Below, in pieces: positions 1 to 11,110 of a DNA stretch of 64,000 bases. A program made the translations under genes and the position numbers. The DNA comes from Haemaphysalis longicornis. Its lineage: Eukaryota; Arthropoda; Arachnida; Ixodida; Ixodidae. The first letter of the stretch is position 1. Every line of letters starts with the position of its first letter. The DNA is taken from positions 146,015,949 to 146,079,948 of the forward strand of contig CM023454.1 of NCBI GenBank assembly GCA_013339765.2, written 5' to 3'. The notes beneath the pieces were generated by a model. That model did not search any database. It saw only the letters and a program-made list of their open reading frames with translations, and was not told the origin of the DNA.

Positions 1-1044
1 GGTTACCTCTTATGCTGTCGCAAAATTGCCCCCACTGAGCTCGGGCTAATTCGGCTGTGTAAGTCTCAATGGTTTTATCGAGGCGGGCTAGTTTTAGTTG
101 TAGACGGCGATTGTGTTTTTGTCGGGCGCCATCGCGTTTGGAGGCTTGTGTAGCCTCCCATAGATGTTGCAAACGCGTGTCGACTGTTTCTGAAGGAATG
201 TCTTGGTCCCAAAGGGAGGTCATGAGTTTTCTTAATATCTGTAAGGGGCGACTAAGCCAACTCTGGACCGACATGTCCATCGTCGGGTGGTTCCTGCCCC
301 TGACAGGTCTCCCTGAATGCTGGCCAGTCGGTGATTGTGGGTCTGCCGTAACCGTGGGGCGAGTGATTGTATCGAGTTGGAGAGTGGACTGAATAATAAA
401 ATGGTCACTGCCCAAAGTGTGAGGAGTGCAGTGCCATTTCAGTTCTTTGACTCGGTGCGAGAGCGTCAGGTCCGGGGCACTGTTTGGGCACTGTTTGGGC
501 ACTGTTACCGACCCGAGTGGGGACGGTGGTATCAGATTCGACTGCGAGCCTTCGCGCCTGCACCAACTCCCAGAGCAGCCTCCCTTTCTTGGTTGTACGC
601 TGTAACCCAGGTTGTATGCGGGGCGTTAAAATCTCCAAGTATAATTAGAGGGTGGTGAGCAGCCGCTCGCTTGGTCAGCGTAAGTAAGTTGCTGAAGTTA
701 TGCGTGTGTGCTTTGGGGCTGCTATAGACATTGAGGACATATAGCCTAGAGGCATTGCGCTTTGGCGGATAGAGGACGACTAAATCATGCGGAATAGAGA
801 TACTGTCGAAGACGTGATGGTCCGCAGGAATGTTGCGCTGAACAAGCACCGCTGTGTACGGGTTGTTGGGAGTATGAACGGATTGATAGCCTGTTAATTT
901 ATTGTGTTTACCAGGTTCTTGGAGAGCGATGAGGGCAGGAGGAGTAGCTTCTGTCGAAATTAGTTGTTGAAGGTTGTGTCGCTTGCGGGTGAACCCTCGG
1001 CAATTCCACTGCCACACAACCAATGGGCTGCGGCATTTAGACAT
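1..1044 (-). pseudogene. LINE ORF2, apurinic/apyrimidinic-like endonuclease domain, broken
   Basis: The ORF starting at 1,044 (minus) opens with VVWQWNCRGF, the usual start of the APE-type endonuclease of non-LTR elements. It continues with ALQEP (the metal-binding glutamate block) and LIILGDFNAPH (the catalytic DFN block). The frame breaks near 540. The domain resumes in another frame and reaches LGSDHFII at about 395-415, the characteristic SDH motif that closes the domain. This enzyme nicks the chromosomal target so that reverse transcription can be primed there. Sequence left of 395 is the linker before the reverse transcriptase, which is outside the window. All catalytic blocks are visible, but the ORF is shifted at least once. 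Confidence 0.85.
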
Positions 1045-1481
1045 CGTCCTCGTCCGCGGGGCGGAGGGGGGTATTGTGAGCTACGGCCTGAGACCCAATA
1101 AAGTTGCGGAAATCGATGTGCATCATCTCAATGGTAGACTGAAGGGCCGTCTGATTTTGTAGGAGGACGTTGTGGAGTTGTAGGTATTCCTCCCTGTGGC
1201 TAGCGATTGTTTGTTCCAGAATTCCTAGCTTTTCCTCCCGCGTGGAAGCGCAGAGCGAGTCGCCGGTCGAGACAGCCTTGCGTTTGGGCGGGGGAGACGC
1301 GGCGGGGTCTGTGGTTCAGGAGATTGCGAGGGGGAGGAAAACTGTATATCCATTTGGATGGACTCATTCTGAGGAGGAGACGTCGGAGAGGGTTGCTTTT
1401 TTCGCGAGTTGAAGTTCGTGTTTAAGAGCGCGTTCTCCTGCCTGAGGGTAGCTACCTCGGCCACGAATGGCACGCAGCTCC

Positions 1482-2875
1482 TTAATAAGCCACTAGTGAG
1501 GGTCGCTGTTGTGGGGGAGGAATGGAGGTTTTAGACGGAGCGCCACTGGGCAACGAGCGTGTGCAGCTCACCTGGTGATGTTTCTTGGCAGCGTCTTGCT
1601 TTCGTGGCGTTGTGTATGCCAGCCAGTCTTTGGAGGGGAGCTTGTTCAGGAGAGGCGGAAAGTCCTCTCCTTGGTGGCGGATGCCTGCCTTGGAGTTGGC
1701 CGCCTGTGCGTACGTAAGCGGCTGCCGGCGAGGTTGGTTAGCGGCGAGGACACTCAGCGGAACCAGGTGGGGACCGTCGCACACAATACACTTACGAGTG
1801 CACTCGCGGTCGTCGGGTGCACTGGAGAGACCACACTTGGAGCAGCGCGGGGCAATTTGCGTGCTCGGGCAAACGTCCTGTCGGTTGTCCGGGCTGCCAA
1901 CACGCCGTGCAAGCCTCAGTTTTGCGTCGGAAGGGGCTTGCAACGGTAAGTTGCAGCACTCGGGTTCCATTAAAGAGGATCTTGACAATATTGGAAGAGT
2001 TGAGTCGGCGGGCATCCCAAAATTTGTAAGTCAGGATTGTAGCGGCAGACGACTATCGAGGACCTGCTCGGCCGTATCTGTCTCAGGAACATTGAAGATG
2101 ACGCCAGTTGTGGTGTTAGCCGGGGCGGCGACGTGCGTAGAGGTAGCGTATTGCTTGGCCTGCACCGTAAGCGTGACGATCTTTTCGTAGTTGCGTGCGC
2201 GATCTTCAGACGGCGTGCTTACGATGATGAAGTTAGAAGTCGACTTAATGCGCACTTGGTCTTCGTCGTTGTGAGAGACTCCGGCCTGTCTCTGGATGGC
2301 ATCGGCTAGAGCGGCTGCCGACACCATCGACAGAGCGAGACCCCCTCTGGGCCTGAGAATTATTTTGACGTCTTTTTCGGGCAGGGGTGATGCGGATGGG
2401 TGGCGCTTGGGCGCGCGCCGACCGCGCGTGTGTGGGGAGTCAGCAAGATGGGCACGTGCCTGCGAGGCGGCCCTTTGCTCGGCCTTCTTGAGAGCGAACA
2501 GCTTGTGGCGGATAGTGGCCCAAGTAGGGTCGGACATTTCAGATGGATCAATGTCCTCACCTTCTACTATTGTTTCCATGGGTGATTGGCCGGAGTGGCG
2601 GAGAGCTACGAGTTGCTGCATAGCCACGACAGGAGAGATGAAACGACGATCCTCCGTCGATCTGTCAAGGCGAGTCCAGGGTCCGCCGCGCTAACCCTAG
2701 AACCAGGGCTAGCGCTGCCACGGCGTTGGCGTGGTTTTCCGAGGCGAGACATTCGCATCCAGTGGTCCAAATGGTCGGTAGGTGGTGTCCCGTGGGTCCT
2801 TACACCTTGCCAATTCACAGGGTAGGCCCTACCACTCAGAAACGCCAGGGAACTGATGAGCCACAAATTAAACAT
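1482..2875 (-). pseudogene. LINE ORF1 (Gag-like nucleic-acid chaperone), broken
   Basis: Minus-strand ORF1 of the left-edge LINE, in pieces: about 2,606-2,875, then 2,031-2,627, then 1,482-2,015. Such proteins coat the element RNA and deliver it to the nucleus. The middle piece holds the conserved IILRPRGGL block. The last piece carries a cysteine-rich knuckle (CSKCGLSSAPDDREC, then CIVCDGPH), as in Gag-like ORF1 proteins of I and Jockey elements. The pieces are in different frames, so at least two frameshifts are needed to join them. A glutamine- and proline-rich tail follows at about 1,225-1,473. It is not functional as it stands. Confidence 0.75.
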
Positions 2876-2880
2876 TGAAA

Positions 2881-3636
2881 AACGGAGCCGACGTGGAGAT
2901 TGTCTTCATCGCGTGGCCCCCTGGGCTAAATTTTCAGGAAGAGAGGAAAGGGAAAGCTGGGCGACCGGCGGACCGAGCAAATGATTTTTCTGGGCCAGTC
3001 GGCACAACTCTTTATATCTTGCTCCGTGGTTGTAACACTCGATAAAAGGAAATGCCATTGGTGAGTATTCTGATCAGCGTGAACGTCGTATAAGTGACTC
3101 GGCGCTGTTACGTCGAATAATTTTTCGGCTATCTTACACGAATCGGGAATATTTTTTTGTTGAACTCAGTGGTCCCGGTTAGAAACTAAATGTTTCTTAT
3201 TTTATTGTGCTGTCTCGGGTCGCTTTCTAAAATTTGAGAAGTTTACACATGCCGTTTTGATGAGTATAGAGACACAGCTTAATCAGGAACATGTGAAACC
3301 GTGGCAGATATCGTTTCACAGAAAGAGCGTCATTATTAAATTCTGTTTTATTTAAATTAATGTATACCGCTACCTTGATTTGTAAGCGACGTGCTTGAAT
3401 TCAGCTTTGTTACAGCTTTAAAAAGGCCATTAAGTTTTGCTACTGAACACTCGTTACATGGCCATCTTAATCACGGCGCACGCAAACAGGTTGTTTGGTG
3501 TATTTTGTATAGATTTGACGAAAACAGAAAGGCCACTTCTTGATTCGCTTATGTTATGCTTTTCCGGAGTAACATAAAAGGCACTGGCTGTGTTACAGCT
3601 CTAAAAGTTCAACCAACTAAAGAAAAAGTACTGCCT
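2881..3636. other. AT-rich stretch without recognisable gene
   Basis: No long ORF, no tRNA-like sequence and no repeat shared with the rest of the window was noticed here. It separates the left-edge LINE from the tandem array. Confidence 0.5.
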
Positions 3637-3712
3637 TGGGGGGACATTTAAACCCAGGTGTTTTGCCTAAGAGCCGAGTACTGTATTCGTTGCGCCACCA
3701 CGGAGGGGTAAT
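3637..3712 (-). repeat. tRNA-derived SINE-like relic
   Basis: On the minus strand there is an A-box-like TGGCGCAACGAATACAG and, about 35 bases on, a degraded B box (GGGTTTAAATGTCC). This is the internal RNA polymerase III promoter pattern of tRNA-derived SINEs. No cloverleaf with a paired acceptor stem can be folded by eye, so it is not called a tRNA gene. Confidence 0.45.
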
Positions 3713-4440
3713 GCTCGCAGCCCCCTAAACCGTTCAGCCCCTTTTTTTGCCTCACTGTTTATACATGGGGCTATGGGGCGTTTGAACCACTCTACCTTCT
3801 AGTTCCCCTCCCCTACGGCGCCAATTCAAGCGTACGGAGGTCTACGCGTGCGACTTTCCCGCTACTGTCTTCATTCAAATGCGGTATAGGAGATGCTGCC
3901 GTCAAGGAGAAGTGAAGCGAAGTAGTTCATCCATGGCAATAATGAGCGCCGACAGTTGGCGCCTCGATGCCAGCGTCTTCGTGTACGCGGGACGCACCCT
4001 CCGCCACCAACTGCTTTCGGTTTCGGTTCCATTTCGTTCGCAACGGTTTTCAAGGGGCTGTGGTTTCAGTCGGATTTACGCAATCTCCGAAGCTGCAATC
4101 GCGTCTCTTAGGTTGATGCGTCTACCGGTGCCATACCGGCGTCATGTAAGTAGCGATGTTGAAGTTCATATGGATGCACAATGAGAAGGCACATTCAACT
4201 TTCCTGTTTTCTATGAAAGAGGCATAAACCACATTTTTAACTCGAAACTGTTTTATGCCAGGATCCAGCAAGACGTGACTGACATCATATCTGTCACGGA
4301 AATAACATCCCCTGAAAACCGCGGCTGCACCAGTATTCAAGCTGGGCGCCCCGTCGCCCCGCGACGGGAGTGTTGCCAGGGCGCATTTACTGACTTCCTA
4401 ACGAGCTGAAGCGGAGACAGCGTATAAACGCGCGGTATTT

Positions 4441-4894
4441 TAGATGCGAACGCATCTCATTCACTCGCCTTGCCTCTGCATTCATCCGGCGTTGTCGGCA
4501 TCCACCCCTCTACCATTCTCCTCGCCTCGCAGCTGCGCTCTCCGCCGCTCACCCCTCATCCTCTCCGATAGCGAACACTCTCTCGCGAGGGCATTGGAGT
4601 GGATTCGATTGGTTTGGCTTGGCTTGGCTTGGCTTGGCTTTGCTTTACTTTGCTTGATTGGATTGATTGGATTGGCTTGGAGTGTATTGGATTGGATTGG
4701 GTTTGGATTGGATTAAAGTGGATTGTGTTGGATTGTGTGGCGTCATAGCCGCGGCAGACGCACTGGCGCCGGCACGTCCCCCTCAAAGTAATGCGCGCTA
4801 TAAAACGTGGTGCCTGCTCGCTCCGCTTCATCGTTCCAGCCGCCGTTCCTCCGCCTGTCCAACGCTGCAACGTGAACCCCCTATGCGTCGCATC
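4441..4894. mobile_element. MITE-like element with short inverted ends, carrying a minisatellite
   Basis: The segment begins TAGATGCGAACGCAT and ends ATGCGTCGCATCTA, a 14-base imperfect terminal inverted repeat. It is absent from the matching position of units 2 and 3, so it is an insertion. It has no coding capacity. A relative lies at 5,519-5,850. Confidence 0.5.
4594..4737 (+). repeat. degenerate pentanucleotide minisatellite (TTGGC/TTGGA)n
   Basis: About 140 bases of TTGGC repeats grading into TTGGA and TTGGATTGGGT variants, followed by GTGTGGCGTCATAGCCGCGG. The same array with the same flank occurs in reverse orientation at about 46,110-46,225. Confidence 0.9.
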
Positions 4895-4936
4895 TACACA
4901 GGGTTTCCCGCGAGGGGGGGTGGGAGTTTTCTTTCC

Positions 4937-5420
4937 TATAACCTCCTTTATTTCGATGGTGCAGCCGTTACGAGGTGGAAGCGATTATGTGCATCACGAT
5001 GCCAATGAGCGCCGACATTTGGGGTCAGCTGGGCTCGTCCGCAAACGCCACCGTCTGACGTACACTCCACGGAGCAGGGACACAGTTGTCCAGCGTTTGC
5101 GCACGCACAAGACAGTGCCGCAAATCATGCTCTTCCGCTGCAGCGGGACTTTGAATTCACCAAACGATTCGCTGGCAACCGTTCGGTTTCGATCGCATGG
5201 TTTACGTGCTGGTGCTGGCCTCATTCGGGTTTATGCAATGCACGGCGCCTGCAATTAGGTGTTAATGTTGATAAGTCTGGCGGCACCATTACCGACGAAA
5301 TATAAATAGCGGCACGCTAGTTCATATCGATTAAGAATAAATATTCAACTGATCCTGGAAGGCACATCTCACTTTCGCGTTTTACGATTCCTATGAAAGA
5401 GGGATCAACCACTTCTTTTT
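4937..5420 (+). repeat. diverged extra copy of array segments c (start) and a
   Basis: It starts with a segment-c-like run (CCTATAACCTCCTTTATTTC). It then continues with the order of segment a: ATGCCAATGAGCGCCGACA, TCGGGTTTATGCAATG, the TAAATAGCG block and the final CTATGAAAGAGG. Divergence is much larger than between units, so this is an older internal duplication. Confidence 0.6.
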
Positions 5421-5518
5421 ATTTTACAGCGTGACCGTAACGTAACGAAAGAAGCTATTGCGTACTCCATCACCCATACAAGCTGCAGTAAGACGGGAAA
5501 ATGATGTAAGGTAGCTTA

Positions 5519-5850
5519 TTAGATGCGAAGCTGAGAGCATTCTTGCCTTGGCTCTGTCCCTCCTGCGTCGCGGCGTCCGTTGTCCGCGCTGCTGCGGCCT
5601 CTGCTCCCTCTCCGCGATAGCGCACACTCTCACCCCAACATCTGTGGCGCGCGGCGTAGCGCGAAGGTTGGCAGCGCTGCACTCGGCGGAGCGAGCGCTG
5701 TGCGATGTGCAACGCCCTCTCTCTCCGCGGTCTCCTCTCCTTCGGCGCTGCGCATATAACCGGTGGGCCGCGCTCCGGCGGCCTTTCGGTCGACGGTCGC
5801 TCTCCGCTGCGCTTGTACTCTGGAACCCCCTCAAGCGTCGCATCACACCA
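5519..5850. mobile_element. second MITE-like element related to 4,441-4,894
   Basis: It begins TTAGATGCGAAGCTGAGAG and ends near GCGTCGCATCA, with internal similarity to the first copy (CTCCGCGATAGCGCACACTC and GGTTCCCGCGAGGGAGG). It is GC-rich. The ORFs across it on both strands are arginine-rich and look like shadows of composition, not genes. Confidence 0.45.
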
Positions 5851-5883
5851 GGTTCCCGCGAGGGAGGTGGGGCACGCCATTTT

Positions 5884-6156
5884 TCTAGAAACTTCATCAG
5901 CGCGAACTGACAGGGACGAAAGACGAGTGACACATACGACGTAGACGAGCCGCTGAACTACGTCGCCGGTCTACAGCACCCGTCTACGTCGCTTGTGTCT
6001 CTCGTCTTACAGCGCGAACTGACAAGACGAAGACGAGAGACCCATACGACGTAGACGGGCGCTGAACTACGGTCGCCCCGTCTACAGCGCCCGTCTACGT
6101 CCGTTTGTGTCTCTCGTCTTCCGTCCGGTCAGTTCGCGCTGTTGAAGTTTTCTAGA
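5884..6156. mobile_element. foldback MITE, dimeric
   Basis: Outer ends are inverted repeats of about 28 bases: TCTAGAAACTTCATCAGCGC at the left and its near-complement at 6,128-6,156. Inside, a ~115-base motif (starting CAGCGCGAACTGACA) occurs twice in direct orientation, and each copy is itself a hairpin built from GACGTAGACG / CGTCTACGTC arms. No coding capacity. Confidence 0.7.
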
Positions 6157-6599
6157 TCATGAACCAACTAAATCACACCAGAGTATTGGTAATTTTTTCG
6201 TTATTGAAAAGACGACAAAAAACTCTGGCCTGCATCATGAGTTATCCATATGAAGAACTATCGAGAAGAATTGAAAATTATTTTGTGTAAATGGTATAAT
6301 TATATTTATTGCAGAGAGACTGACTCCAATGCGCACAATGCGTGGTGGTTTCCTGCTGGAAAAAATCTCCCTGCTATGAAGTTAATACCCTCTCACCACA
6401 AGGCGCCACTCACGGTCGCTGGAATAATTCGCAAAAATTAATACATAGGAATGCAGGGCTGCAGTGTTAACTTTAGTGATACTACTTCTTGTTCTTGAAA
6501 AAAAGATATAGCTTTAAGGCACCTTGAAACCTCAAGTAGGCTCACTGGCGCGAGAATTGCAGTTGAGAGAAATTTTGTGGTACTTGCTGTTCTGAAGCT

Positions 6600-6946
6600 G
6601 CTCCAGCGAGCGCAGACAACAGCGAGGCAGCGGGAAACCATCAGCAACCTCAGAGCCAGCGCCAAAGAGGAGAGCTCTCGAGCTCCTTAAGGAGCGCAAG
6701 ACCGCCGACAGAATGGACAGAACGGAAGACAATATAGAGAAGATAACAACACGGTTGACACAGAACGATGCTCAACAAGCAGCACGGTTCGCAAGTCTGG
6801 AACAGGCGCTGCGAAGCCAAACGGAATTGATGCAAGACAACATCGCAGCGGCCGTGCAACAAAGCATGGTGGCAGCATTACAACAACTCAGAGAAGAGCT
6901 AAACATTAGCAACCCAACACGGACCGCAGCACAACCAGCACAGTAA
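6600..6946 (+). pseudogene. LINE ORF1 C-terminal remnant, coiled coil
   Basis: The last ~77 codons before the stop at 6,944-6,946 are rich in Q, A and L with heptad-like spacing. They include RTEDNIEKITTRLTQND and LEQALRSQTELMQDNIAAAV, typical of the coiled-coil region of LINE ORF1 proteins that lets them multimerise on RNA. The upstream part (6,600-6,712) continues in another frame with similar composition. The cysteine knuckles expected further upstream are missing because the element is 5' truncated. No other function is suggested. Confidence 0.5.
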
Positions 6947-6955
6947 AGGCTAACA

Positions 6956-7806
6956 GCCTCGTGGTCTGGAAATGAAACTGCCATGGTTTCGCAAGTAAGA
7001 AGGCAGTCCTACAACACACATTGGACACTCAACCAGGAAGCCCGATGTCATTCTGATTCAGGAGACCCTCGTAGAGGAGACCCACCTCCCAGTGTACAAG
7101 ACCTACGCCAGCCCGCTCAGCCGAGTTGCCAACGGCAAGGGACATGGCGTGTGCACCCTGGTGAGGAAGGGACTCAAGTACGAGGAAAGGGAAGGACTAA
7201 AATCACTGATGAACACGATGATCGAAGTTGTCACCGGACAGAAGCGGAAACAGAGCACCTTCATCATGAACATCTACAGCAGTCCGAGCCACCGCAGGCA
7301 GAAATTCAAAGCACTCCTCCATAAGGCATGCAGAACTGCCGGCAGGGACGACAACCTCATCATATGCGGGGAACCAAGCATGGGGCAACATTACAAACAA
7401 CACCAAGGGAAACAGTGTTCTAACTGATGCTGCGGAAGAGGGACTTACACTCATAACAGAGCCGATGTGCCCGACGTGGACCGGCAATTCAACGTGCCGA
7501 GACACCACGCCAGACCTTACCTTCGTTATAATATCACAAGGCGGTCGAACCCCATATTGGTTCAACCCCGACCACAACCTAGGCAGCGACCACTTAATAA
7601 TCGATGTGACGATACCCCTTAAAGGGAAATCGGACGAGAAGCGCATCCACACGCTCACAGACTGGGACCTCTACAGAACCATATTACCGGGCCAAGAGGA
7701 AGGGATACAGGACGTGGAAGAGTGTTCTAACAAGATCATGGAAAATGTCAGAGCAGCAACCAAGGAAATTGAAAAGGATGTGGAAATCGTAAAGATAGCC
7801 GCCTAG
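6956..7806 (+). pseudogene. LINE ORF2 endonuclease domain, frameshifted
   Basis: Three frames must be joined. The first has VVWK then NCHGF, the start of the APE-type domain, with an in-frame stop. Then 7,092-7,427 includes MNIYSSPSHRRQKF and LIICGEPSMG, where the usual GDFN catalytic block has decayed to GEPS. Finally 7,465-7,806 reaches LGSDHLIIDVTIP, the closing SDH motif. The loss of the DFN aspartate and asparagine means the nuclease would be dead even with the frame intact. Confidence 0.8.
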
Positions 7807-7811
7807 CGCAC

Positions 7812-9260
7812 ATGCTGGAGGCAAAGACCTCCATCCACAAGAGATGGCAGAAACAACGCACCAACGGGAGACTACAAAAGAAGGGGGCCGAGCTAAATCA
7901 CGCCACCGAGAAACAATGCCGATCGCTCCACCTACAGCAGTGGAACGAGATGTGCAGCGCAGCCGACTGGCCAATTACACGTAGGAAAGACGTGGGCCAT
8001 GGTCCGTCAGCCAACTGGACGAAACAAAGACAAAATCCCACCAGGGAGACAGTCTAAGCAAGACCATGATCAAGGCGTTACGGGAATTGGGAAAGGAGTA
8101 GGTGCACAAGCGAATCAACGACAAGTGTCTGCCGGAACATCCAGAGGAAACGCATCCAGACTACTGGGGTACGGTGAACGAGAAGCTGGACAGAGACATC
8201 GAGACATGGGAGGTACGGACGGCGGTACACGAGCTGAACTGCCGATCCGCAGCCGGTCCAGACAAGGGTACGAACAAGGGACTGAAGCACCTCAACGAGT
8301 CTGCGATGGCAAGCTGAAGGCTCTCTTGAACAAGTGTTGGAGGGAGGGCAAGCTACCCAAGACTTGGAAAACAGCCAAGACTATCCTAATACGAAAGCCA
8401 GGGAAGCCGCCGGGTATCGATAACCGCCGTCCCAATCCCTGACTTCGTGCGTCGGCATAGTGCGGAAGCACGTTCTCATGAACAGATGGCAGGAATACCT
8501 CGAGGACAATGACCTGTATCCCGACTTCATGATCGGATTCAGGAGCAAGCTGAGCACGCAAGACGCGATGCCCCAACTCGAGACCGAGATCCTGGACGAC
8601 GAGACCGGGACCAAGGACAATAAGGCAATACTGGGGCTGCACTTGCAATGTGCCTTCGATAAATTGAAGCACTCGGCAATTCTAGCCCAAGCCGGATCTT
8701 TCAACATGGGAGACCGGACGTACGACTACGTTAGGGACTTCCTAACGGGCAGCACGACAAAGATCCAAACAGGTGACGATACCCTTGAGGAGAAGAAGCT
8801 CGGCATTGTCGGGATCCCACAGGGCTCGGCGATCTCGCCCTTGCTCTTCAACCTCGTCATGATTGGGGTCGCTCCCTTCCTTCAGTTGCTAGCGGGCGTA
8901 CGGCACAACATATACGCCGACGATATAACGCCGTGGGTTCTGGACGGCAGCGACTGACACATCGAGTCAACACTACAGCAAGCAGTCAATACCATCGAAG
9001 ACCAGCTGAAAGGAACGGGACGTATCTTCTCGCCAAACAACTCGGAGCTCCTGGTGGTTCCACCGAGATGGAAATTAAAGACGAGCGAGGAAAACACGGT
9101 CAACCACAAAATCGTGGTACGGGCCGGCAACGGACAGGAGATTCCTGAGGATCACGAAGATGCGAGTGCTGGGCTTTCCAATCGAAAAGAGTCGCACCAA
9201 CGGGGACACGGTCTACCGACTCCTAACCAGTTACAGCGGCCACTCGCCTCATAAAGCAGG
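7812..9260 (+). pseudogene. LINE ORF2 reverse transcriptase domain, frameshifted
   Basis: The linker after the endonuclease (about 7,812-8,440) is broken into three frames. The best-preserved stretch, 8,460-8,957, holds the RT palm. It includes a decayed region-A motif (CAFDKLKHS), the PQGSAISPLLFNLV block, and YADD at 8,913-8,924, the catalytic aspartates. Thumb-like sequence with SELLVV follows in other frames to about 9,250. The enzyme copies element RNA at the nicked target. Multiple frameshifts make this copy inactive. Confidence 0.88.
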
Positions 9261-10574
9261 TGGCCAACAGGAAAGCCGGCATGCAGGAGGACAGTCTGAT
9301 ACGGCTGATCCAATCGTTTTTCGTTAGCCACATAACGTATGTCGCTTCCTACCACAACTGGAAAGCGGTGGAGAGCAATCGTATAAATGCAGCTATACGC
9401 AACGCATACAGAGCAGCACTCAGTCTTCCCGACAGCGCAAGCACGGAGAAGCTGATGGACATCGGAGTGCACAACACGCTCGAGGAAATCAGCGAAGCCC
9501 AGCGAGCGGCCCAGATGAAGAGGCTCAAGGGATCCAAGACCGGTCGAGCTATCTTAGCCAAGCTGGGACTCGATCCCGGCATGAGCGGTAGACCACTGAA
9601 CAGACAAGAGGACATGCCGGCTAACACCAGGAGAGGGACGCGGGTACAACCCATCCCCAGGAACAGGGACCCTATCCACAACGAGGAAAGGAGAAAGGCG
9701 AGAGCCAAAGCCATGATCCAGCAACACACCAACGCACCTGGCACCCGATACGTGGACGCAGCGGAGTACCGTAACCTCGGAAGCCTTCACTCCAGTGCTG
9801 ATCGACGCCGTAACCGGAGACACTGTGCAACGAGCGTTAAAATATGAGAGGCGCAAAGCGCCGAAGAGGTGGCCATATCCTTGGCCATTGCGGACCCACA
9901 CACCAAGACAGTCCTCTGTGGTTTAAAATTTAAAGGGAGCCGTGAGGAACTTTCCCAACGGCAGGCGGTGTCGTGGAGCAGTGCGGGTGCTCACCGCCTT
10001 GGATTTTACGGACGGAAAAGTAACAGTGAAGTGGTTCCCCATCCACGTGGGGACAGATCTGTCTGAACTCGCGGACAACGACAACGAGACAGCGAACTCT
10101 GTTGCGCAAGAATTATCTGGCCACGCAGCAGAAACGAGCCCGTATGCAGAGCTGTGGGCGGAAGCTCAAGATAGGACGGGCACGTTCAATGAAATGACAA
10201 AGCACTATCCTTTGAACAGACGAGTAATGGCACCGCCGCACCCTGATCTTACCAGGGAGCAGGCGGCGCTATTTAGACAGCAACAGACGGGCTCGTTACT
10301 GACTTCAGTCATAACGAAGCACATATGCTCAGAACAGTATCCGGTCGATACGTGTACGGTGTGCCGCAGGGCTCGGGCCACTATGATCCACATGCTGTGG
10401 GATTGTGCAGCAAGATCAGCAGAAGCGCAAACAGAGACTGATCCCGCAGTGGCTTCGAGACACGGAGCGGAGCTAAAAGGAAGACCACCTCCTGCCCGTC
10501 GAGCAGATCCTGGAGGCACTCGAAAGACAGCGACAGAGCGAAAGCTACGAGGCGTCACCCACCCCTCGGGGTAA
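9260..10574 (+). pseudogene. LINE ORF2 C-terminal region with RNase H and zinc-knuckle-like tail
   Basis: 9,260-9,847 is an open stretch of 195 codons after the RT, with HNTLEEISEAQRAAQMKRL, the connector seen in RNase H-bearing LINEs. RNase H follows at about 9,860-10,100, beginning AISLAIADPH, with VKWFPIHVG replacing the WVPGH motif. The tail at 9,942-10,574 includes CTVCRRARATMIHMLWDC, the Cys-Cys-His-Cys motif that ends these proteins. The domain boundary is crossed by a frameshift near 9,850-9,950. Confidence 0.75.
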
Positions 10575-11040
10575 AGGCGAATAGCTTTGGGGCGAGTAGC
10601 GAGTACACTTACGAGTAGAGGGTCCAGACAAGACCGACGTTAGGCCGTGTCTAGGTATCCCTACTCAGTAATGTCTTTCAATAATGTCTTCAATAGATTC
10701 AATAATGTCGTTGTCATGTCATGTCAGAGAGATTTGAAACTGGAAATGAATGAAAGAGAACTTCCCAATTTTTTAGAATCTCCCAAATGAGAGAAAGTGT
10801 TTAGGCGATGGATTTAAGGAAAGGGTGCGCTTACTGGAGGGATGAAACAGAGAGAGAGAGAGGAAAGTTTGATGACATATAGAAGTCATCCCAGCCCGAC
10901 CATGGCTTGCAGATGTATTTAGAAATAAAACAGCGAAAATAGGCCAAACTCGCGAACACCTACATAGCACACAAAAGTGACACAAAACACACAAACCCTA
11001 AAATAGCCCGGAACGCCCTCGTAACAGACCGCAGAGAGGT

Positions 11041-11044
11041 AAAT

Positions 11045-11106
<62 letters not shown>
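11041..11106 (+). repeat. (ATTT)n microsatellite, 3' tail of CR1-like element A
   Basis: About 16 perfect copies. On the minus strand it reads (AAAT)n directly after the 3' UTR of the element at 11,107-12,619, so it is the element's simple-repeat tail. Confidence 0.9.

Positions 11107-11110
<4 letters not shown>

Larger units (their letters stand above)
1..2880 (-). mobile_element. RNase H-type (I/Jockey superfamily) non-LTR retrotransposon, 5' part, degenerate
   Basis: Read on the minus strand this is a LINE whose ORF1 (Gag-like) precedes ORF2 (endonuclease). The reverse transcriptase and the 3' end lie beyond the left edge. The 5' boundary near 2,880 is approximate, because no target duplication can be seen with one end missing. 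Several frameshifts and stops break both ORFs, so it is a fossil. The ORF1 shares the block ILRPRGGL with the LINE at the right edge, so the two are relatives in opposite orientation. A short tandem duplication of a 12-base word (about 478-506) probably caused one frameshift. Clade assignment is family knowledge, not a phylogeny. Confidence 0.85.
6576..10722 (+). mobile_element. non-LTR retrotransposon with endonuclease, RT and RNase H, degenerate
   Basis: Inserted in segment c of tandem unit 1. The left flank (GAGAGAAATTT) and right flank (CAGAGAGATTT) form an imperfect ~10-bp target duplication, and the host repeat resumes at 10,729. In order it holds an ORF1 remnant with a coiled coil, an APE-type endonuclease, a reverse transcriptase, an RNase H region and a C-terminal zinc-knuckle-like tail. 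The 3' UTR ends in a short ATGTC repeat. It is 5' truncated in ORF1 and has many frameshifts. Same broad group as the LINEs at the window edges. Confidence 0.88.

Noticed and set aside
5424..5944. Overlapping arginine- and alanine-rich ORFs on both strands
   Set aside because: They lie in a GC-rich MITE-like element with no conserved motifs; open frames on both strands follow from base composition.
5519..6160. CRISPR-like spaced repeats
   Set aside because: The two repeats are hairpin arms of a MITE; there are no regular spacers, and the genome is eukaryotic.
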